Shown here: piece after piece, positions 52,853 to 61,003 of the stretch
How positions within the stretch are numbered: the stretch's first letter is position 1
Layout: each line of letters starts with the position of its first letter
Assembly: GCF_900221005.1 (NCBI RefSeq)
Contig: NZ_OBQI01000002.1
Location: 496,001-560,000 of the forward strand
Reading direction: 5' to 3'
DNA from: Blastococcus aggregatus
GTDB taxonomy: Bacteria > Actinomycetota > Actinomycetes > Mycobacteriales > Geodermatophilaceae
DNA length: 64,000 bases
Made by a program: the position numbers and the translations under genes
Notes under the pieces: model-generated
Databases searched by the model: none
The model's input: only the letters and a program-made list of their open reading frames with translations
What the model was told of the DNA's origin: nothing

Positions 52853-54391
52853 TCACGCGGCGGCGAGCGGACGACCGCGCGCCTCGGCCGCCAGGCGCCG
52901 CTGGAGATCCCGCTGGTGCAGGAGCACCCAGACGACGTGATCGAGGTTCATCCGCTCACCGTTCACGTGCATCGCTTCCGACAGCACCGGTGGGCCGTCC
53001 GGGAACAGCAGCCGCGTCAGGTCGCCGTCCAGCGGGTCCTCGACCGCCCCTCGGGCGCCGGCCCCCGCCGCGCTCGTCGGTCTCCGGGCGGCGAGCTCGT
53101 CGATCGGCTGGACGCCGACGAAGACGTCACCCACCGACTCACCGGTGCCGGGCAGGCCGGCCAGTCCTGCGACGAAGGCAGCGTCGCCGGCACCCCACAC
53201 GCGGCGTCCGTCCGGGGCCAGGACGATCAGCCGCCCGTCGCGACGGGACATGACGAGGTCGTGGTCGTGGTCGTGGTCGTGCACCAGGCCGTGGTCGACG
53301 TCGCACAGCAGCACGAGGTTGTCGATGTCCGTGCCGCCCCCGAACAGCCAGTGCCGCATGTGGTGTGCGTGCAGCCGTTCGATCCTGGTCTCGGTGCACC
53401 CCGGCCGCGCGCAACCACCGTCCCGCCGCAGCAGTGCGCGCCGCTGCGCCCGGGTGGCGAGCCGCCGGGTGCGCCCCACTCCGAGGACCTCCCGGTCCCG
53501 CTCGAGCATCGTCACGACGGTCGCGCCGCAGAGCATCCGCCGCACCTGCGCCGGGTGGAGGGCCGGACCACCCTCGAGGTACGCCTGCCCCGCCGCGGCG
53601 TCGTCGGCGAGAACGGCCGCGTCGACGTGCACGACGACCTCCCGCGACGGCGGGTCCCCCGGTCGGCGGTCGGCACCGTCGCCCGCACGGGCCAGGGCGG
53701 CCACGGCCGCGCAGCGCCGAGCCGACGTGCGCTCCCGGGCGCAGGCGATCTCCTCCCGCTCGACCGCCTCGTCGCCCGCGGTCTCCGTCGCGGCTCCAGC
53801 CGGGGGTGCGCCGGCAGAGGCTGCGCGCTTGGCCTCCGCCCGGTCGCGGCGGGCCTGTGCCTCGGCCCGCGACTCGACCCCCGCGAGGAAGTCGGCGCCC
53901 TCCTCGGGCCCGAGGCGCATGCGGACGACGAGCATCCCGTCGTCGTCCCACCAGTGCTGGAACTGCCGCTTCTCGGCCACGACCTCGTCGTCCACGCGGT
54001 CACTGCGGCGCCAGCCCCGCACCACCCGGTCGAGCTGCGAGGCAGTCGCCTCGACGGCCAGTTCGAGGAGCATCTGCTCGGTCTCCGGTTCCGCGACCCG
54101 CGTGACCGCGCGGATCTTGGAGTACGAGAGCCGGCCCTCGGCGAAGGCCGCGGACAGCAGCGGCAGATCGACCAGCGCGCGGGCGACGCGGACGTGCTCC
54201 CTGGCCGTGGTCGGCGACATGCCGCACTGCCAGGCGAGCCAGTGCGCGCAGGACTTGATCCCGTGTGCGGCCCACCCGTCGCGGCGATCGAACTCGGCGA
54301 CGAGCTGGAGCCAGGCGGCGGTGGCGGCGGCGAGGCGGACGGCACCGGCGGTGATGTCACGCGCCAGCTCGGGCAGCGGTCTTGCGGGCAT
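52853..54391 (-). CDS. DUF222/HNH endonuclease (13E12 family)
   Basis: A 512-residue protein of the actinobacterial DUF222 plus HNH type. The N-terminal DUF222 part has HWLAWQCGMSPTTAREHVRVARAL and RLSYSKIRAVTRVAEPETEQ. The HNH domain begins near 327: CARPGCTETRIERLHAHHMRHW, then FGGGTDIDNLVLLCDVDHGLVH, with zinc cysteines and the nuclease histidines. A run of alternating His-Asp follows, encoded by a hexamer repeat. ATG at 54391 has AAGGAGG upstream. A LexA-box-like palindrome abuts that site; several M. tuberculosis 13E12 genes are SOS-controlled as I recall. Cellular role is unknown, and multiple copies per genome are common. Confidence 0.9.
   Translation of the reverse strand: MPARPLPELARDITAGAVRLAAATAAWLQLVAEFDRRDGWAAHGIKSCAHWLAWQCGMSPTTAREHVRVARALVDLPLLSAAFAEGRLSYSKIRAVTRVAEPETEQMLLELAVEATASQLDRVVRGWRRSDRVDDEVVAEKRQFQHWWDDDGMLVVRMRLGPEEGADFLAGVESRAEAQARRDRAEAKRAASAGAPPAGAATETAGDEAVEREEIACARERTSARRCAAVAALARAGDGADRRPGDPPSREVVVHVDAAVLADDAAAGQAYLEGGPALHPAQVRRMLCGATVVTMLERDREVLGVGRTRRLATRAQRRALLRRDGGCARPGCTETRIERLHAHHMRHWLFGGGTDIDNLVLLCDVDHGLVHDHDHDHDLVMSRRDGRLIVLAPDGRRVWGAGDAAFVAGLAGLPGTGESVGDVFVGVQPIDELAARRPTSAAGAGARGAVEDPLDGDLTRLLFPDGPPVLSEAMHVNGERMNLDHVVWVLLHQRDLQRRLAAEARGRPLAAA
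53258..53281. repeat. Hexanucleotide repeat (GGTCGT)4 inside the HNH gene
   Basis: Four perfect copies of GGTCGT encode alternating Asp-His in the minus-strand HNH protein just after the nuclease core. Slippage here would change length in steps of two residues without a frameshift. Confidence 0.8.
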
Positions 54392-54401
54392 GGACGACCT
54401 C

Positions 54402-54421
54402 CTTCGAACGTATGATCGAAG
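54402..54421. promoter_or_regulatory. LexA (SOS box)-like palindrome upstream of the HNH gene
   Basis: The core TCGAACGTATGATCGA (54404-54419) differs by one base from the actinobacterial consensus TCGAACNNNNGTTCGA. The surrounding 20 bases form a palindrome with 8 of 10 pairs. It lies 11-30 bases before the HNH ATG and overlaps a possible -10 TAGCTT (54419-54424), where binding would block transcription. Confidence 0.65.
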
Positions 54422-54665
54422 CTAGCGAGAGGGTCTGACAGATCCGGGTGGCTCACGAAGGGCCCGCACACGGAGAACGACGACGGGACGCTCCCGCGGG
54501 AGCGTCCCGACCCCTGCCCCCCGGGAGGGGCGCCGATCGCCACTCGCACGGGGATCGACACTCCCGCGGGAGCGCATCGGGCAGCCACGCGCGGGCGGCC
54601 GTGCGCGAACGCACGCACCCGATCGGGGTGGACGGGAGGGAACACCTGTCGCAGGACAGGGGAGA
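54422..54665. other. Divergent intergenic region rich in palindromes
   Basis: No gene is seen. A perfect 24-base palindrome at 54485-54508 has centre CTCCCGCGGGAG, and the same 12-base core recurs at 54561-54572. CCTGTC-GCAG-GACAGG at 54645-54660 lies just before the deoC ribosome site. These may be operators for deoC or the HNH gene, or transcript hairpins. Confidence 0.5.
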
Positions 54666-55670
54666 ATGGCCGGCATGACCCACGTGCTCGACCCCGACGC
54701 ACTGTCGGACGACGCCCGGGCGCTGTCCGTGCCGCTGCCCCCGTACCGCGACGTCACCCGCTCCGACTCCGCCTTCCGCGCCTTCCTGCACGGCCTCCCC
54801 GGTGTCGACCAGGTCGGCGCCGAGGCCCGCGTGGCCCAGCTCGGTAGCCGCTCGATCAAGACCACGTCCAAGGCGTGGGCGATCGACACCGCCATCTCGA
54901 TGGTCGACCTCACCACGCTCGAGGGCGCCGACACCCCCGGCAAGGTGCGCAGCCTCGCGGCCAAGGCGAAGAGCCCCGACCCGACGGACCCCACGTGCCC
55001 GCGGGTCGCCGCGGTCTGCGTCTACGGCGACCTCGCCGGCGTCGCCCGCGAGGCGCTGGGCGACAGCGGCGTGCACGTCGCCGCCGTCGCCACCGCCTTC
55101 CCCAGCGGCCGGGCCAGCCGCGCGGTCAAGCTCGCCGACGTGCGCGACGCCGTGCAGAACGGCGCCGACGAGATCGACATGGTCATCGACCGCGGGGCCT
55201 TCCTGTCCGGCCGGTACCTCGAGGTCTACGAGGAGATCGTCGCGGTCAAGGAAGCCTGCGGAGACGCCCACCTCAAGGTCATCCTCGAGACCGGCGAGCT
55301 GGTCACCCTCGACAACGTCCGCCGGGCCAGCTGGATCGCGATGCTCGCCGGCGGCGACTTCATCAAGACCTCCACGGGCAAGGTCAGCCCCGCCGCCACC
55401 CTCCCGGTCGGCCTGGTGATGCTGGAGGCGGTCCGCGACTTCCGCGCCGCCACCGGCCGCCAGATCGGCTTCAAGCCCGCCGGCGGCATCCGGACGACGA
55501 AGGATGCGATCAAGCACCTCGTGCTGATCAACGAGACCGTCGGCCCGGACTGGCTGCACGCCGACTGGTTCCGCTTCGGCGCCTCCAGCCTGCTCAACGA
55601 CCTCCTGCTCCAGCGCCAGAAGCTGCGCACCGGCCACTACTCCGGCCCCGACTACGTGAGCGTGGACTGA
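54666..55670 (+). CDS. deoC: Deoxyribose-phosphate aldolase
   Basis: A 334-residue class I aldolase that splits 2-deoxyribose-5-phosphate to glyceraldehyde-3-phosphate and acetaldehyde. The Schiff-base lysine is in GGDFIKTSTGKVSPAAT near 235, and the second conserved lysine in GRQIGFKPAGGIRTTKDA. It is of the longer DeoC form, with ~70 extra N-terminal residues before the barrel (SMVDLTTLEGADTPGKV). ATG at 54666 is given, but GGGGAG spacing better suits the ATG at 54675. An ALDH gene overlaps its stop by one base, so acetaldehyde can be removed at once. Confidence 0.94.
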   Translation: MAGMTHVLDPDALSDDARALSVPLPPYRDVTRSDSAFRAFLHGLPGVDQVGAEARVAQLGSRSIKTTSKAWAIDTAISMVDLTTLEGADTPGKVRSLAAKAKSPDPTDPTCPRVAAVCVYGDLAGVAREALGDSGVHVAAVATAFPSGRASRAVKLADVRDAVQNGADEIDMVIDRGAFLSGRYLEVYEEIVAVKEACGDAHLKVILETGELVTLDNVRRASWIAMLAGGDFIKTSTGKVSPAATLPVGLVMLEAVRDFRAATGRQIGFKPAGGIRTTKDAIKHLVLINETVGPDWLHADWFRFGASSLLNDLLLQRQKLRTGHYSGPDYVSVD

Positions 55671-57118
55671 TGACCAGCCTGTTCGAGTACGCCCCGGCAC
55701 CCGAGTCCCGGTCGATCGTCACCATCGCGCCGTCCTACGGCCTGTTCATCGACGGCGAGTTCGTCGACGGCACCGGTGAGTCGTTCCCGACGATCAACCC
55801 CGCCACCGAGGAGGTCCTCACCGAGGTCTCCGCCGGCAGCGAGGCCGACGTGGACCGCGCGGTGCGGGCCGCCCGCCGCGCGTTCGAGAAGACCTGGGGC
55901 CCCATGCGCCCGGCCGACCGCGGCAAGTACCTGTTCCGCATCGCCCGCCTGCTGCAGGAGCGCGCCCGCGAGTTCGCCGTCCTGGAGTCCCTCGACAACG
56001 GCAAGCCGATCCGCGAGTCCCGCGACGTCGACGTGCCCCTCGCCGCGGCGCACTTCTTCTACTACGCGGGCTGGGCCGACAAGCTCGAGCACGTCGGCCT
56101 CGGCACCCAGCCGCGCCCGCTCGGCGTCGCCGGCCAGGTCATCCCGTGGAACTTCCCGCTGATGATGCTGGCCTGGAAGGTCGCCCCGGCGCTGGCCGCC
56201 GGCAACACCGTCGTCCTCAAGCCGGCCGAGACCACGCCGCTCACCGCGCTGCTCTTCGCCGAGATCTGCCGGCAGGCCGACCTCCCCGCCGGTGTCGTCA
56301 ACATCGTCACCGGCGCCGGCGACACCGGCCGCGCGGTGGTCGAGCACGCCGACGTCGACAAGGTCGCGTTCACCGGGTCCACCGACGTCGGCCGGTCGAT
56401 CGCGCGCGCCGTGGCCGGTACGCGCAAGAAGCTCACGCTGGAGCTCGGCGGCAAGGCGGCGAACATCGTGTTCGACGACGCCCCGATCGACCAGGCCGTC
56501 GAGGGCATCGTCCAGGGCATCTTCTTCAACCAGGGCCACGTCTGCTGCGCGGGCAGCCGGCTGCTGGTGCAGGAGTCGATCCACGACGAGGTCGTCGCGA
56601 GCCTGCAGCGGCGCATCGGCACGCTGCGCGTCGGTGACCCGCTGGACAAGAACACCGACATCGGCGCGATCAACTCCCGCGAGCAGCTGGAACGGATCCG
56701 GGAGCTCTCCGACATCGGCGAGGCCGAGGGCGCGCAGCGCTGGCAGCCGGCCGGCGAGCTGCCCGAGCGCGGCTTCTGGTTCCCCCCGACCGTCTTCACC
56801 GACGTCTCCTCCGCCCACCGCATCGCCCGCGACGAGGTCTTCGGCCCGGTGCTCAGCGTGCTCACCTTCCGCACGCCGGACGAGGCGGTCGCCAAGGCGA
56901 ACAACTCCACCTACGGCCTGTCGGCCGGGATCTGGTCGGAGAAGGGCTCCCGGATCCTGAAGATCGCGAGCCATCTGCGCGCCGGCGTGGTGTGGGCCAA
57001 CACGTTCAACAAGTTCGACCCCACGTCGCCCTTCGGCGGCTACAAGCAGTCCGGCTACGGCCGCGAGGGCGGCCGGCACGGGCTGGCCGCCTACCTGACG
57101 GGAGCTGACAGCAAGTGA
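55670..57118 (+). CDS. Aldehyde dehydrogenase, full-length
   Basis: A 482-residue NAD(P)-dependent aldehyde dehydrogenase with both catalytic residues: the general base in LELGGKAAN (near 258) and the nucleophile in FFNQGHVCCAGSR (near 295). VIPWNFPLMMLAWKVAPALAAGNTVVLKPAE, EVFGPVLSVLTF and FGGYKQSGYGREGG are also present. ATG at 55670 overlaps the deoC stop, so acetaldehyde from DeoC is the likely substrate. The next gene encodes a truncated ALDH; the two together have the size and order of bacterial ALDH16, which is a single chain. Confidence 0.94.
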   Translation: MTSLFEYAPAPESRSIVTIAPSYGLFIDGEFVDGTGESFPTINPATEEVLTEVSAGSEADVDRAVRAARRAFEKTWGPMRPADRGKYLFRIARLLQERAREFAVLESLDNGKPIRESRDVDVPLAAAHFFYYAGWADKLEHVGLGTQPRPLGVAGQVIPWNFPLMMLAWKVAPALAAGNTVVLKPAETTPLTALLFAEICRQADLPAGVVNIVTGAGDTGRAVVEHADVDKVAFTGSTDVGRSIARAVAGTRKKLTLELGGKAANIVFDDAPIDQAVEGIVQGIFFNQGHVCCAGSRLLVQESIHDEVVASLQRRIGTLRVGDPLDKNTDIGAINSREQLERIRELSDIGEAEGAQRWQPAGELPERGFWFPPTVFTDVSSAHRIARDEVFGPVLSVLTFRTPDEAVAKANNSTYGLSAGIWSEKGSRILKIASHLRAGVVWANTFNKFDPTSPFGGYKQSGYGREGGRHGLAAYLTGADSK

Positions 57119-57987
57119 TCGGGAACGACCGGCTCGCCGTCCGCAAGACCTACAAGCTGTACGTGAACGGCGCCTTCCCGCGGTCGGAGTCCGGCCGTAC
57201 CTACGAGGTCACCGACGCCAAGGGGCACTTCCTCGCCAACGCCGCGGAGGCCAGCCGCAAGGACGCCCGCGACGCCGTCGTCGCCGCCCGCGGCGCCTTC
57301 GCGAAGTGGTCGGGCGCGACCGCCTACAACCGCGGCCAGGTGCTCTACCGCGTGGCCGAGGTCATGGAGGGCCGGCACGTCCAGTTCTGCGAGGAGGTCG
57401 CCGCCGGCGAGGGGCTCAGCGCCTCGAAGGCCCGTGCCGCCGTGGACGCCGCCATCGACCGCTGGGTCTGGTACGCCGGCTGGACCGACAAGCTGGCCGC
57501 CGTCCTCGGTGGGGCCAACCCCGTGGCCGGCCCGTACTTCGACTTCTCCACGCCGGAGCCGACCGGCGTCGTCGCGGTGCTGGCACCGCAGCAGTCGAGC
57601 CTGCTCGGCCTGGTCAGCGTCCTCGCACCCGTGCTCGCCACCGGCAACACCGCCGTCGTCGTCACCTCGAAGGAGCGACCGCTCCCCGCCGTCACCCTCG
57701 GCGAGGTGCTGGCCACCAGCGACGTCCCCGGTGGCGTGGTCAACCTGCTCACCGGCGACGCCGGGGAGCTCGGCACCTGGCTGGCCGAGCACGCCGACGT
57801 CGACGCCATCGACCTCACGGGCGCCCCGTCGCACCGCGCCATGGAGTTCGAGCGGGAGGCGGCCGGCACCATCAAGCGGGTCCTGCGTCCGCCGGTGACC
57901 GAGCCGGACTGGACCGCCGATCCCGGCCTGGCCCGGATGACGCCGTTCCTCGAGACGAAGACGGTCTGGCACCCGATCGGCCTGTGA
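57115..57987 (+). CDS. Truncated, catalytically incomplete aldehyde dehydrogenase homologue
   Basis: A 290-residue ALDH-superfamily protein that aligns with the N-terminal, NAD-binding half only (YKLYVNGAFPRSESGRTYEV; GVVAVLAPQQSSLLGLVSVLAPVLATGNTAVVV; VPGGVVNLLTGDAGELGTWLAEH). It stops before the region of the catalytic cysteine, and the usual LELGGK base motif is replaced. The reading frame is intact and GTG at 57115 overlaps the full ALDH stop, so it is maintained, not a fresh pseudogene. It probably pairs with the upstream enzyme as in ALDH16, where the second domain is inactive. The MFS gene overlaps its stop. Confidence 0.87.
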   Translation: MIGNDRLAVRKTYKLYVNGAFPRSESGRTYEVTDAKGHFLANAAEASRKDARDAVVAARGAFAKWSGATAYNRGQVLYRVAEVMEGRHVQFCEEVAAGEGLSASKARAAVDAAIDRWVWYAGWTDKLAAVLGGANPVAGPYFDFSTPEPTGVVAVLAPQQSSLLGLVSVLAPVLATGNTAVVVTSKERPLPAVTLGEVLATSDVPGGVVNLLTGDAGELGTWLAEHADVDAIDLTGAPSHRAMEFEREAAGTIKRVLRPPVTEPDWTADPGLARMTPFLETKTVWHPIGL

Positions 57988-59492
57988 CCGCCCCGGCCCA
58001 GGTCCGCGCCGGGCGGCGGGAGTGGCTCGGCCTGGCGGTGCTCATGCTGCCGGTCCTGCTGGTCTCGGTCGACGGCACGGTCCTCACCTTCGCCGTCCCG
58101 TCGATCACCCGGGCCCTGGCGCCCAGCGGCACCGAGCTGCTCTGGGCCGTCGACATCTACCCGTTGCTGCTGGCCGGGCTGCTGGTCACCGCCGGCAGCC
58201 TCGGCGACCGCTTCGGCCGACGCCGCCTGCTGCTGCTGGGGGCGGCCGGCTTCGGCGCCGCCTCGGTGCTCGCCGCCTACGCGCCGGACATCCGGTGGCT
58301 GATCGCCGCGCGCGCCCTGCAGGGCGTCTTCGGCGCGGCGCTCATGCCCTCGACGCTCTCCCTGCTGCGCAACCTGTTCCTGGACCAGCAGCAGCGCCGG
58401 CTGGCGATCGCCATCTGGGCGTCGGGGTTCGCCGGCGGCGCCGCGCTCGGCCCGGTCCTCGGCGGGGCGCTGCTCGAGCACTACTGGTGGGGCTCGGTGT
58501 TCCTGGTGAACGTGCCGGTGCTGGCGGTCCTCCTCGCGGCCGGCCGCCTGCTGCCGGAGTCGCGGGATCCCGCACCCGGGCCGCTGGACCTCGCCAGCGT
58601 CGCGCTGTCGCTGACCACGATGCTGCCGCTGGTCTACGCCATCAAGACCCTCGCCGGCGGATCGCCCGGCCCGGTCGTGGCGGCGGCCGCCGTTTTCGGG
58701 CTCGGCAGCGGCGTCGCCTTCGTCCGCCGCCAGCTCACCCGCCCGGCCCCGCTGCTGGACCTCCGGCTCTTCCGCGACCGGGTCGTCACCGCGGCCATCA
58801 GCGCCAACCTGCTCATCATCGCCGCGCTCTCCGGCCTGCTGCTGCTCACCTCGCAGTACCTGCAGCTGGTGCTCGGCCGCAGCCCGATGGACGCCGGCCT
58901 GCTGCTCGTCCCGGGGCTGCTCGCCTCGGTCGCGGGCGGGCTGGCCGCGGTGCCCCTGGCGCGGCGGTTCCCGGTGCGCGGGCTGGTGCTCACCGGCCTG
59001 CTGCTCGCCGCCTTCGGCTACGTCGTCGCCACCCGGCTGGGCACCGGCAGCTCGGCCGCGCTCGTCGTCGTGGCGTTCGGCCTGGTCGCGACCGGCGCCG
59101 GCCTCGCCGAGACCCTGACCAACGACGCCATCCTCACCGCCGCTCCCCCGGAGCGCGCCGGCCAGGCCAGCGCGGTCAGCGAGACGGCCTACGAGCTGGG
59201 CACCGGCCTGGGCGTCGCGGTGCTCGGCAGCGTCCTGAGCGCGGTCTACACCGCGCACCTGGTGCTGCCCGCAGACCTGGACGCCGGGGAACGGGAGGCC
59301 GCGGGCACCCTCGGCGGCGCCTTCGACGTCGCCGACCGGCTGCCCCCGGTTGCCGCGACGGCGCTCACCGACAGCGCCCGGGAGGCGTTCACCGCCGGCA
59401 TGGACCTGACCGCCGGCATCGGGGTCGCCGTGATGCTCGCCGCCGCCGCGCTGGTGGCCCTGGTCTGGCGCACGCCCTCCGCGGGCGCCTGA
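57984..59492 (+). CDS. MFS drug-resistance transporter (DHA2, EmrB/QacA type)
   Basis: A 502-residue 14-helix major facilitator. The helix-1 motif LLVSVDGTVLTFAVPSITRAL is typical of DHA2 proteins (D-T-V-L-A-P-I form), with GSLGDRFGRRRLLLLGA at loop 2-3 and GFAGGAALGPVLGGALLEHYWWGSVFLVNVPV as motif C. GTG at 57984 overlaps the truncated-ALDH stop (GTGA), placing it in the deoC operon. Export of a toxic organic compound is the family role; whether it moves a nucleoside or aldehyde here is unknown. Confidence 0.9.
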   Translation: MTAPAQVRAGRREWLGLAVLMLPVLLVSVDGTVLTFAVPSITRALAPSGTELLWAVDIYPLLLAGLLVTAGSLGDRFGRRRLLLLGAAGFGAASVLAAYAPDIRWLIAARALQGVFGAALMPSTLSLLRNLFLDQQQRRLAIAIWASGFAGGAALGPVLGGALLEHYWWGSVFLVNVPVLAVLLAAGRLLPESRDPAPGPLDLASVALSLTTMLPLVYAIKTLAGGSPGPVVAAAAVFGLGSGVAFVRRQLTRPAPLLDLRLFRDRVVTAAISANLLIIAALSGLLLLTSQYLQLVLGRSPMDAGLLLVPGLLASVAGGLAAVPLARRFPVRGLVLTGLLLAAFGYVVATRLGTGSSAALVVVAFGLVATGAGLAETLTNDAILTAAPPERAGQASAVSETAYELGTGLGVAVLGSVLSAVYTAHLVLPADLDAGEREAAGTLGGAFDVADRLPPVAATALTDSAREAFTAGMDLTAGIGVAVMLAAAALVALVWRTPSAGA

Positions 59493-59540
59493 GCCGAAAG
59501 GGTGGGGAGCGCACGGCGCTCCATCTGGCAGAGTCACCCC

Positions 59541-60938
59541 GTGGCCAGGCCGAGCATCGTTCCCATCGCACTGACCCTCGACGACCGCACGGGCTACACG
59601 CTGTGGGCTCCTCCGTGGGAGGAGGACGGCGAGGAGTGGCAGGCGTTCCTCGGCACCACCGTCGAGGTGCGCGCCGACATCAACGACGACGACCCCGAGG
59701 CCCCGGTCCCCACCGCGGTCGTGCACCTCTTCCCCTCCCCCGCCGCGCTCGCCGCCTTCTGCCGCGCCAACACCGATCACGACCTCGCCGACCACCCGGT
59801 CTGGCCGGTCGTCGCGGGCCTGGGTGCCGCCGACCTGACCCCCGACGACGACCACCGCTTCGACCTCGACGGCGTCTACGACATCGCCGCGGAGGACCCC
59901 GACCGCTGGGCGGTCGAGGAGCTCGCCGCCACGATCGACATCGTCAGCCGGCTGGCCGAGTGCCTCGACGCCGACGCCGACGACGAGGACGAGGACGACC
60001 TCGACGACGAGACCGAGTTCGAGGCAGTCGCCGAGCTGGTCGGCAAGCCCGAGATCGGCTCGCTGGGCCTCGGCCCCGACGCGTTCATCGGCCGCTCCGG
60101 CGAGGACGCCTGGGCCGGCGTCGGCGGCGTCCTCGACGACCTGTGGGAGGACGTCGTCGAGGAGCTCGGCGACCACCTGGACTGGACCGGCGCGGGCACC
60201 GTGGCCGTGGCCGACTACCCGTCGGCCTCCGAGTCGGCCCCGATCGTCGTCGACGAGAGCGACGACGAGGACGACGACGACATCGAGCCGGTCGACGTCG
60301 GCACCCCGGCCGCCGCGACCGCCGGCGTGCGGACGATCGACGGCGGCGGCGGACGGCTGACCCACGACCCCGCCGAGGTCGCCGCGGCGGCCGAGTTCTG
60401 GGAGGCCGTCGGCATCCTCCCCGTGGAGGTCGTCGTCCCCGACGGCGCCGGGGTGACCCTGCGCTGCTACGTCGACGACGTCGCCCGCTTCCTGGGCCGC
60501 GACGGCGAGGTCTTCCTCTTCGACACCCCGGCCCAGCTCTCCCGCTTCTGCGCCGGCTCCGAGCCCCACGACCTGAGCGAGATCGCCTCCTGGCCCGAGG
60601 TCGCCACCACCGGGACGCGGCCCCTGCCCGCCGACCAGGACCGCTACGACCTCGCCGCGCTCGCCGAGGTGCTGGGCGAGGTGGCCGACGGCGCCGCCGG
60701 GCTGGTCACCCACGCCGCGCTCGCCCAGCCCGTGGAGGGCGCCCGCGACCTCGCCGAGTACGGGCGGCTGCCGCGGGTCGAGGAGCTGCTCGCCCCGTCC
60801 GCGCCGCTGGGCCAGGCCGTGGCCCGGGGCGAGCGGGAGCCCGACGCCACCCTGCACCAGGCCGACGCCGCCGCCGTCCGCCCCGCGTGGGACGAGGTCG
60901 TCGCCCTGATCAGCGGGAAGCTCGTCTTCCGCGACTGA
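59541..60938 (+). CDS. Acidic protein of unknown function with an internal duplication
   Basis: A 465-residue cytosolic protein, very acidic in the middle (DADADDEDEDDLDDETEFE; ESDDEDDDDIE). Two homologous segments are visible: HLFPSPAALAAFCRANTDHDLADHPVWPVV near 65-95 and FLFDTPAQLSRFCAGSEPHDLSEIASWPEV near 325-355, each followed by a short aspartate-rich loop and RFDL/RYDL. I know no biochemical function; homologues are sometimes labelled primosomal protein without clear basis. GTG at 59541 is preceded six bases upstream by CAGAGT, a weak -10 candidate. A strong hairpin follows the stop. Confidence 0.82.
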   Translation: MARPSIVPIALTLDDRTGYTLWAPPWEEDGEEWQAFLGTTVEVRADINDDDPEAPVPTAVVHLFPSPAALAAFCRANTDHDLADHPVWPVVAGLGAADLTPDDDHRFDLDGVYDIAAEDPDRWAVEELAATIDIVSRLAECLDADADDEDEDDLDDETEFEAVAELVGKPEIGSLGLGPDAFIGRSGEDAWAGVGGVLDDLWEDVVEELGDHLDWTGAGTVAVADYPSASESAPIVVDESDDEDDDDIEPVDVGTPAAATAGVRTIDGGGGRLTHDPAEVAAAAEFWEAVGILPVEVVVPDGAGVTLRCYVDDVARFLGRDGEVFLFDTPAQLSRFCAGSEPHDLSEIASWPEVATTGTRPLPADQDRYDLAALAEVLGEVADGAAGLVTHAALAQPVEGARDLAEYGRLPRVEELLAPSAPLGQAVARGEREPDATLHQADAAAVRPAWDEVVALISGKLVFRD

Positions 60939-60943
60939 CCCGC

Positions 60944-60993
60944 ACGACGAAGCGGCCGGCCCCGGGAGTTCCCGGGGCCGGCCGCTTCGTCGT
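60944..60993. terminator. Bidirectional 23-bp hairpin terminator
   Basis: A perfect 23 base-pair inverted repeat (60944-60966 with 60971-60993) around the loop AGTT lies six bases after one stop codon and ten bases before the convergent helicase stop. No T-tract is present. Confidence 0.88.
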
Positions 60994-61003
60994 TCAGGTG
61001 TGC

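Noticed and set aside
57115-57987. Truncated ALDH regarded as a frameshifted pseudogene
   Set aside because: The frame is uninterrupted, has coupling overlaps at both ends, and the similarity ends at a natural domain boundary, so it is better explained as a maintained short protein.
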